NCBI GenBank assembly: GCA_943359425.1
Contig: CALRHN010000014.1
Coordinates: forward strand, 2,035-12,319
Reading direction: 5' to 3'
Source of the DNA: Candidatus Nomurabacteria bacterium
GTDB taxonomy: Bacteria; Patescibacteriota; Minisyncoccia; Phycocordibacterales; UBA9973
DNA length: 10,285 nucleotides
The notes beneath the pieces were generated by a model. It had not been told where the DNA came from and did no database searches. It saw only the letters and a list, made by a program, of their open reading frames with translations. Shown piece by piece: positions 5,699-10,285 of the stretch. Position numbers and translations under genes: made by a program. Every line of letters begins with the position of its first letter. The stretch's first letter is position 1.

Positions 5699-6202
5699 AT
5701 GCAACATTTAATTTCAGCTGAAAATATCAGCATTCTTTTGAAGCTCGGTTCTGCAATGCTCTGCGGCATCATACTCGGCACGGAGCGCACTATTTCTCAC
5801 AAAGCCGCCGGTACGCGCACCTACGCTCTCGTCTCCATGGGCGCTGCGCTTTTTATAATCATCGGCGATATGGTCATGAAGAGCTATGCTGGTATCGCCG
5901 CATTTGATCCATTCCACATCTCCTCCGCCATCATCTCCGGGATCGGATTCATGGGCGCCGGCGTCATCATACTGCGCGGTTCGAGCGTCACCGGACTCAC
6001 AACTGCTTCCGGCCTCTGGGTCGCAGCCGGCATCGGCATGGCCTGCGGATACGGATTCTTCGCCCTCGGATTCCTCGGAACGTTTCTCACGCTCGCCATC
6101 TTTGTCGTCGTCTGGTTCCTCGAACAGCAAGTGCGCAAGCTTCCTGACACGCATCACCACCACCCAGAAGAAGACAAGGATCTGAAAGACCTGATCGGCT
6201 AG
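5699..6202 (+). CDS. MgtC/SapB family membrane protein
   Basis: A 167-residue inner-membrane protein equal to the N-terminal MgtC domain. The motifs in order are ILGTERTISHKAAGTRTYALV (28-45 region), then SSAIISGIGFMGAGVIILRG (75-94), then VTGLTTASGLWVAAGIGMA (97-115) and a final helix to about residue 140. About four or five membrane segments are expected. The family was named for Mg2+ transport loci but does not itself transport Mg2+; members modulate membrane ATPases and Mg2+/acid adaptation. Where relatives usually have Arg just before the second motif (R-I-S/A), this protein has His73 (DPFHISS). The C-terminus is short and hydrophilic with a THHHHPEEDKD stretch that could bind metal, and it lacks the extra regulatory domain of Salmonella MgtC. 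It is probably transcribed from its own promoter at 5682. Confidence 0.9.
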   Translation: MQHLISAENISILLKLGSAMLCGIILGTERTISHKAAGTRTYALVSMGAALFIIIGDMVMKSYAGIAAFDPFHISSAIISGIGFMGAGVIILRGSSVTGLTTASGLWVAAGIGMACGYGFFALGFLGTFLTLAIFVVVWFLEQQVRKLPDTHHHHPEEDKDLKDLIG

Positions 6203-6219
6203 AAAAAAACCTCTCTTTT

Positions 6220-6228
6220 TGCTATACT
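6220..6228 (+). promoter_or_regulatory. Predicted extended -10 promoter for alaS (leaderless)
   Basis: TGC-TATACT, preceded by a pyrimidine/T run, with seven bases to the ATG at 6236. There is no Shine-Dalgarno sequence in the gap, in agreement with a leaderless alaS mRNA. Confidence 0.6.
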
Positions 6229-6235
6229 CGGCTTC

Positions 6236-7999
6236 ATGGAATCAGCCGAAATACGAAAACGATTTCTCGACTTTTTCAAAGCGCGCGGCCACGCGATTAT
6301 TCCGTCTGCGCCGCTCGTTCCCGAGAATGATCCATCAGTCCTTTTCAATACGGCAGGCATGCAGCCGCTCGCACCGTATCTTCTCGGACAAAAACACCCG
6401 ATGGGTTCGCGCCTTGCTGATGCGCAGAAATGCGTTCGTACCGGAGATATCGATGAAGTCGGCGACAACCGCCACCTCACGTTTTTTGAAATGCTCGGCA
6501 ACTGGTCTTTGGGCGACTATTTCAAAGAAGAATCGATCAAGTGGAGCTATGAATTTTTGACATCTGCCGAAGAAGGACTCGGCCTTGACCCATCGCGCAT
6601 CTATGTGACGGTTTTTGCGGGAGACGAGAATGCTCCGCGCGACACCGAAGCTCTGGAGATTTGGAATAAATACATGCCGGAGAATCGGATCTATTTCCTG
6701 CCCGCCAAAAATAACTGGTGGAGCCCGGGAGATAACGGCCCTTCCGGTCCCGACACGGAGATATTTTATGATACGAACAAGACGCCTTTGGGCGACATGA
6801 CGCATGACGAGTTCGTTGCCGCAGACGAAGAGGGCCGGGTTATTGAAGTCTGGAATAATGTCTTCATGGAATACGAGAAGCAGTCGGGAAAGGTCATTGG
6901 AAAGTTGGCGCAGAAGAACGTTGATACGGGCATGGGCCTCGAACGTATCACGATGGTCTGCCAGAAAGTTTCCAACGTTTTCGAAACGGATCTTTTCGGA
7001 CCCATACTCGGCAAGATAGACGAATTTACAACGAGTCTCGATATCCGCGCTCAGTATATCGTCGCTGATCACATGCGCACTGCAGTATTTCTTATCGCGG
7101 ACGGCGTGATTCCGTCGACTACAGAGCGCGGATATGTCCTGCGCCGGCTCATTCGCCGCGCGGTGCGTTTTGCAGACGTGCTCGGTATGAAGCATGGCTC
7201 GCTCGAGCATATCGCGGGAGCCGTTATTGAAAAATACAAAGATATTTATTCTGTAGTCTCAGAAAGTTCATCTGCCATTAAATCCGAGATCGAAAAAGAA
7301 GAAAGCAAATTCCGCCAGACGCTCGAGCACGGCTTGAAGGAATTCGAGAAAGGAGTGGATCCATTCATTCTCGCGACGACATACGGTTTCCCGATCGAAC
7401 TGACTGAAGAACTCGCGAAAGAGAAGAATATGACGATCGATCGTGCTGCCTTCGATATCAAAATGAAAGAACACCAGACACTTTCTCGCACCGCATCCGC
7501 CGGCATGTTCAAAGGCGGCCTCGCAAATCACAATGAGAAAACGGTTCGTCTTCACACTGCGCACCACCTTCTCCTTGCGGCACTGCAGAAAGTTCTCGGA
7601 CATGAAGTGAAACAGCGGGGGAGTAATATCACGGAAGAGCGTCTCCGCATCGACTTCGCATACGACCGCAAGATGACAGATGAAGAGAAAAAACGCGTCG
7701 AAGATATCGTGAACAAGAACATACAAGCGAGACTCGCCGTCGTCCGCCGCGAAATGCCGCGCGAAGAAGCTATGAAGATCGGCGCAGAGATGGAATTTGG
7801 CGCAAAATATCCCGATGTTGTGAGTGTGTATTTTATAGGCCCTTCGTCGAATACTCCTCAGGACGATACTCACCCCGTGAGTATCGAATTCTGTGGAGGC
7901 CCGCACGTGGGCAATACTTCCGAGCTCGGCACATTCAAGATTCAGAAAGAAGAAGCTTCATCCCAGGGCGTTCGTCGTATAAAGGCGATATTGGAATAG
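6236..7999 (+). CDS. alaS: Alanyl-tRNA synthetase, short form lacking the C-Ala domain
   Basis: A 587-residue AlaRS that charges tRNA-Ala. The class II catalytic core is at the N-terminus: IRKRFLDFFKARGH, then the VLFNTAGMQPL region, then CVRTGDIDEVGDNRHLTFFE with the MLGNWSLGDYFK motif 2 area, then NNWWSPGDNGPSGPDTE, and MGLERI near 240. The tRNA-binding helical domain holds RGYVLRRLIRRAVR. The editing domain is present with the zinc-site residues HTAHH (H440, H444) and CGGPH (C553, H557), so mischarged Ser/Gly-tRNA can presumably be hydrolysed in cis. The protein ends right after this domain, whereas E. coli AlaRS is 876 residues with a C-terminal C-Ala dimerisation/tRNA-elbow domain. A short stretch just before CGGPH contains a perfect hairpin in the DNA. 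The gene has its own promoter and is followed by a strong terminator. Confidence 0.95.
   Translation: MESAEIRKRFLDFFKARGHAIIPSAPLVPENDPSVLFNTAGMQPLAPYLLGQKHPMGSRLADAQKCVRTGDIDEVGDNRHLTFFEMLGNWSLGDYFKEESIKWSYEFLTSAEEGLGLDPSRIYVTVFAGDENAPRDTEALEIWNKYMPENRIYFLPAKNNWWSPGDNGPSGPDTEIFYDTNKTPLGDMTHDEFVAADEEGRVIEVWNNVFMEYEKQSGKVIGKLAQKNVDTGMGLERITMVCQKVSNVFETDLFGPILGKIDEFTTSLDIRAQYIVADHMRTAVFLIADGVIPSTTERGYVLRRLIRRAVRFADVLGMKHGSLEHIAGAVIEKYKDIYSVVSESSSAIKSEIEKEESKFRQTLEHGLKEFEKGVDPFILATTYGFPIELTEELAKEKNMTIDRAAFDIKMKEHQTLSRTASAGMFKGGLANHNEKTVRLHTAHHLLLAALQKVLGHEVKQRGSNITEERLRIDFAYDRKMTDEEKKRVEDIVNKNIQARLAVVRREMPREEAMKIGAEMEFGAKYPDVVSVYFIGPSSNTPQDDTHPVSIEFCGGPHVGNTSELGTFKIQKEEASSQGVRRIKAILE
7864..7886 (+). 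repeat. 10-bp perfect inverted repeat within alaS
   Basis: CGATACTCAC (7864-7873) and GTGAGTATCG (7877-7886) are exact reverse complements around a CCC loop. It encodes DDTHPVSI, part of a seemingly extended loop just before the zinc-binding CGGPH. It may be a chance hairpin, an RNA structure, or the trace of a small in-frame insertion. Confidence 0.4.
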
Positions 8000-8001
8000 T
8001 T

Positions 8002-8025
8002 TTTTTGTTTTTCCGTAAACAAAAA
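8002..8025 (+). other. A/T hairpin overlapping the alaS terminator
   Basis: TTTTTGTTT (8002-8010) pairs perfectly with AAACAAAAA (8017-8025) around TTCCGT. It uses bases 8022-8025, which also form the base of the following terminator stem, so the two structures exclude one another in part. It is weak, being nearly all A-T; it may help 3'-end stability or be incidental. Confidence 0.35.
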
Positions 8026-8046
8026 TCCGCCTCAATGGCGGATTTT
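8022..8046 (+). terminator. Rho-independent terminator after alaS
   Basis: A perfect 10-bp stem, AAAATCCGCC (8022-8031) with GGCGGATTTT (8037-8046), around the loop TCAAT. It lies 22 nt after the alaS stop. Flanking A and T runs make it potentially bidirectional. It separates alaS from the next transcription unit. Confidence 0.85.
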
Positions 8047-8050
8047 AATA

Positions 8051-8079
8051 TTGACAAATTATATAATATGAGTTAGAAT
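8051..8079 (+). promoter_or_regulatory. Consensus sigma-70 promoter for the repeat protein gene
   Basis: A perfect -35 TTGACA (8051-8056), 17-bp spacer and TAGAAT -10 (8074-8079). This predicts transcription from about 8086 and a leader of about 20 nt before ATG 8106. Unlike the other promoters here it has a consensus -35 and is not positioned for a leaderless start. A TATAAT at 8062-8067 inside the spacer is an alternative -10 but has no -35 at the right distance. The leader contains no Shine-Dalgarno sequence. Confidence 0.7.
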
Positions 8080-8105
8080 ATTTTTGAACCAAAACTTCTC
8101 CGAAA

Positions 8106-9233
8106 ATGAAAAAAATATTACTATCATACGCACAAGCCCGTGCTTTCATCAAGAGTTTCGGCGTAGATGATTTGCCGGAATACAAAGAGCTCGCGGAGAT
8201 GTTCCCAGAATATCTGCCGCAAAGCGTCGAACACTATTATCGTTATCATAAGACTTGGCGTGGATCACTGCACTTCTTTTCCCGTCAAGCCTTCACAACC
8301 GGACGCCAATCGGAGTATCTCGAGAAGTTCGGTACGATTGCCAACTTCGCGCTTCATTGCAGGTCATTGAACATATTTTGTCCCAAAGATTACCAAATGG
8401 CGCGAAAAAATGGAGTAGCTTTGCCAAAAACTCCGGAAATCACTTTCAAAGCGGATTGGCCGGGCTACAAAAAATTCTGGGAATTGGCCAGAGGCGAGAA
8501 GAGACCAAAGTATCTTTCCTGCCGGAAATTCATGGTTGATGTCAGGTCTTACAAACTCAAAGAAATCAACAATTCCATATACCAAAAACTTCGGAAGAAG
8601 GAAGGTAAGCAGCATCTTTGGCATTATGACCCGGAATCATACTTTGGCTCGATTTTCCCTGGCATACATACACTAGTGCCGAGAACTTTGAAAGAAGTGA
8701 TTCGCATAACGCCAGGAGGAAACAAAGTAATTGCCATTCCTTATGACAAACTGCGACTGATGCTCAAGAAGGCCGGTGTACTTGATATTACCGACTATAC
8801 AGTATGGCAAAAGACGGTATGCCCACAAGCTCCGCCACAACCTCCACATACTTATGGAGATGCATGGAAAGGCTGGTGGCATGTATGTGGTTTTGAATCA
8901 AAACTTGAGAATCTCACTGCCCGGCGTTTGTGGCGAGAGAGTAAGAGGAAGAAAAAGAAACCACGGAAGTCACCGGTGAAGTATTTGCCGCCTGTACCGG
9001 AGAAAATAGGTCTCGCAGAGTTGCTGCTTGCAGTATCAGAGCTTGGCTTGATTTCTCGGAGCCAGTATGAAATGGAACAGTTTAAGCGTATTCAGACTTG
9101 GCCGCTCAATCCGATCAAATTTTATGGTGACCCTTCGCTTCAAGAATGGTACCAGGTGTTCGGATTTGCTTCCAAAAATGAAATGCTTATTGCACAGAAA
9201 GAGCGACGCATGAAAAAAGTCGCTTCAATTTAA
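8106..9233 (+). CDS. Trp/Tyr-rich five-repeat protein, function unknown (INT_rpt-like repeats)
   Basis: A 375-residue protein built from about five degenerate repeats of 65-90 residues. Each ends in a core of the type P-x2-P/x-x2-Y-x3-W-x-G/E-(W/F)-x3-F/G. Cores lie at about 37-60 (LPQSVEHYYRYHKTWRG), 106-129 (LPKTPEITFKADWPG), 172-194 (HYDPESYFGSIFPG), 243-266 (PPQPPHTYGDAWKGWW) and 332-357 (WPLNPIKFYGDPSLQEWY). The last two are the most alike, sharing YGD, a W-x-V pattern and GF-x-SK-x-E. Before the cores are amphipathic helices. A basic linker (about 277-292, RKKKKPRKSP) separates repeats 4 and 5. Trp is about 3% of residues. The pattern recalls the 'phage-integrase repeat unit' (INT_rpt) found in tandem in some integrase-like and stand-alone proteins, but no recombinase catalytic domain is present; DNA binding is a guess. 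Leu codons are spread over TTG, CTT, CTC and CTG, where neighbours strongly favour CTC, suggesting acquisition. Confidence 0.75.
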   Translation: MKKILLSYAQARAFIKSFGVDDLPEYKELAEMFPEYLPQSVEHYYRYHKTWRGSLHFFSRQAFTTGRQSEYLEKFGTIANFALHCRSLNIFCPKDYQMARKNGVALPKTPEITFKADWPGYKKFWELARGEKRPKYLSCRKFMVDVRSYKLKEINNSIYQKLRKKEGKQHLWHYDPESYFGSIFPGIHTLVPRTLKEVIRITPGGNKVIAIPYDKLRLMLKKAGVLDITDYTVWQKTVCPQAPPQPPHTYGDAWKGWWHVCGFESKLENLTARRLWRESKRKKKKPRKSPVKYLPPVPEKIGLAELLLAVSELGLISRSQYEMEQFKRIQTWPLNPIKFYGDPSLQEWYQVFGFASKNEMLIAQKERRMKKVASI

Positions 9234-9265
9234 AAAATCCCGTACAAAAATGTGCGGGGTTTTTT
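9232..9265 (+). terminator. Rho-independent terminator after the repeat protein gene
   Basis: A 15-bp stem (left arm 9232-9246, right arm 9251-9265) with an AAAA loop and two G-U pairs. The core is CCCG/CGGG, flanked by six A on the left and six T on the right. The left arm begins inside the TAA stop codon (9231-9233), so the gene ends on its own terminator. Confidence 0.85.
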
Positions 9266-9313
9266 ATTCTCCTTCCCTGTATATAGTTTTGCCCAGCACG
9301 GCCTGCATTTCTC

Positions 9314-9338
9314 CCCGAAACTATAGTATACTTTAGGG
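9314..9338 (+). promoter_or_regulatory. Leaderless promoter embedded in a symmetric element, upstream of ftsA/pilM-like gene
   Basis: The -10 TATACT (9327-9332) has seven bases to the ATG at 9340, matching the other leaderless promoters. Here the preceding triplet is TAG and not TGN. The hexamer sits inside a 25-nt dyad centred on 9326: left arm CCCGAAACTATA, right arm TATACTTTAGGG, with 10 of 12 positions complementary. A regulator binding there would cover the promoter, so autoregulation is conceivable but unproven. The rest of the 106-nt gap holds only the upstream terminator and AT-rich bases. Confidence 0.5.
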
Positions 9339-9339
9339 C

Positions 9340-10285
9340 ATGGGTCTCTTTTCGCGTACGATAAAAAAAGAAAAGCTCTCTCTCGTCATCGATATCGGCA
9401 GCGCATCCGTGTCCGCCGCTCTCGTTGATTTTTCAGGCGATAACAAGCCGAAGATCCTTCTTGCCGAGATTCGCGAGATCGCCCTCGATCACGATCTGAA
9501 CTTCGAGCGTTTTGAGAAGGCCATGCTCTCCGCTTTCGACGCCAGCGTGTCGGCGATCTTCCATGCGAAAAAACCTGTTCCCGAAGAAGCGCATATTTTC
9601 CTCGCCTCGCCCTGGTATGCGGCGCAGACGCGTGTGATCAAGTCCGACAAACACACTCCCTTCACCGTGACGTCGAAACTTCTCAAGGAACTCACGGACA
9701 AAGAAACAAAAGCATTCGAATCAACCGAACTTGCCAAATACGAGCAAGCCGGAGCGAGTGCGCGCATTCTCGAGCGCAAGACGATTGACATCAAGTTAAA
9801 TGGCTATACCACTGCCGATCCGGTCGGCAAGCGGGCAACGGAACTCTCCATGAATCTCTTCATCTCCATGAGTCCCGAGAGCGTTCTCAGTCGTATCGAA
9901 GAGAGCCTTGAGAAACATTTCCGGATCTCCCGCGTGCATTTCTCATCATTTCTCTTTTCATCGTTCGTTGTCGTCCGCGATCTCTTCATTTCCGAGAGCG
10001 ACTTCCTTCTCCTCGACATCGGCGGCGAAGTCACGGATATTTCCATCATTAAAAAAGGCGCTCTCGTCGAATCCGCTTCTTTCCCCCTCGGACGCAATTT
10101 CCTCATGCGACGGCTCGGCGTCTTTGGCGCCGAACGCACTCCTGCATCTATGCTCTCTTTGTATCTGCGCGGAACGCTCGAGCCGGCTTTTGCGAGTAAA
10201 GTCGGTACCGTCCTGGATGAGGCGAAGGCGCAATGGCTCGCCACGTTTCAAAAGGCTCTCTTTGAGCTCTCCAATGACCTCTTGA
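9340..10285 (+). CDS. FtsA/PilM-like actin-fold ATPase, N-terminal 315 residues (runs off window)
   Basis: The frame is open from ATG 9340 to the end of the window. The N-terminus MGLFSR followed by LSLVIDIGSASVSAAL is the phosphate-1 motif of the actin/Hsp70 fold, in the style of PilM (MGLF...) and FtsA. Residues about 84-205 correspond to the inserted SHS2/1C-type subdomain, including NGYTTADPVGKRATEL, which resembles the FtsA segment with P-x-G. The phosphate-2 motif is FLLLDIGGEVTDISII (222-237), followed by the family's small-residue segment ending FPLGRNFL. FtsA anchors the FtsZ ring to the membrane; PilM organises the type IV pilus inner-membrane platform, and CPR genomes have relatives of both. 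The missing C-terminus (the amphipathic helix of FtsA) and downstream neighbours (ftsZ or pilN/O) would decide. It is predicted to be leaderless and lies 74 nt after a terminator, so it heads a new unit. Confidence 0.8.
   Translation, partial: MGLFSRTIKKEKLSLVIDIGSASVSAALVDFSGDNKPKILLAEIREIALDHDLNFERFEKAMLSAFDASVSAIFHAKKPVPEEAHIFLASPWYAAQTRVIKSDKHTPFTVTSKLLKELTDKETKAFESTELAKYEQAGASARILERKTIDIKLNGYTTADPVGKRATELSMNLFISMSPESVLSRIEESLEKHFRISRVHFSSFLFSSFVVVRDLFISESDFLLLDIGGEVTDISIIKKGALVESASFPLGRNFLMRRLGVFGAERTPASMLSLYLRGTLEPAFASKVGTVLDEAKAQWLATFQKALFELSNDLL

Noticed and set aside
6335..7210. A 291-codon minus-strand frame opposite alaS
   Set aside because: It is antisense to the conserved AlaRS catalytic core and has no recognisable protein motif; codon bias of alaS explains it.
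8062..8067. TATAAT directly after TTGACA as the -10 of the repeat-protein promoter
   Set aside because: Only 5 nt separate it from the -35; TAGAAT at 8074-8079 has the proper 17-nt spacing.
9311..9319. CTCCCCGAA matching the left arm of the mnmA palindrome
   Set aside because: Only nine bases match and the rest of the element (GGAAAGT, ACTTCC, CGGGG) is missing, so it is not counted as a second copy.

Overview
This looks like chromosomal DNA of a Candidate Phyla Radiation (Patescibacteria) bacterium, probably of the Parcubacteria group. The signs are the style of the genes: an AlaS that stops after the editing domain, an Obg without a C-terminal extension, a MYG1 homologue, a compact DedA protein, an MnmA with a palindrome-encoded insert, and near-absence of Shine-Dalgarno sequences. 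Stop codons are only TAA and TAG, and the genes read through in the standard bacterial code. Base composition is near 50% G+C by eye. The lineage call is inference; there is no rRNA in the window to settle it.

Layout: (1) 1-175, minus strand: N-terminal part of a DEDD-type 3'-5' exonuclease, divergent from the rest. (2) 210-3965, plus strand: a tight run of six genes, YqeY/GatB-like protein, an unrecognised helical protein, a small YvlD/phage-holin-4-like membrane protein, a DedA/VTT membrane protein, a MYG1-family hydrolase/exonuclease and the ribosome-assembly GTPase Obg. Gaps are 5-12 nt, with one overlap. (3) 3981-5677: a second DEDDh exonuclease followed by the tRNA 2-thiouridylase MnmA. 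(4) 5699-6202: an MgtC/SapB-type membrane protein. (5) 6236-7999: short alanyl-tRNA synthetase, closed by a strong terminator. (6) 8106-9233: a Trp/Tyr-rich, five-repeat protein of unknown function with its own consensus promoter and terminator, and codon use unlike its neighbours. (7) 9340 to the end: start of an FtsA/PilM-like actin-fold protein. Every gene except the first is on the plus strand. No stretch longer than about 110 nt lacks a gene, and I see no tRNA, rRNA, CRISPR array, transposase or integrase catalytic gene.

How the parts fit: most recognised genes are translation or RNA housekeeping (obg, mnmA, alaS, yqeY, exonucleases) mixed with small membrane proteins. Six transcription units share one architecture: a -10 hexamer (TATACT or a close variant, five of six extended as TGN) ending 6-8 nt before ATG. 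This predicts mRNAs that begin at or next to the start codon (leaderless).

The most unusual items are the palindromic insertion in the mnmA reading frame (4572-4600) with a diverged 75-nt-spaced duplication of the N-terminal peptide around it, and the self-contained repeat-protein cassette at 8051-9265. I did not find a clearly new multi-gene system.
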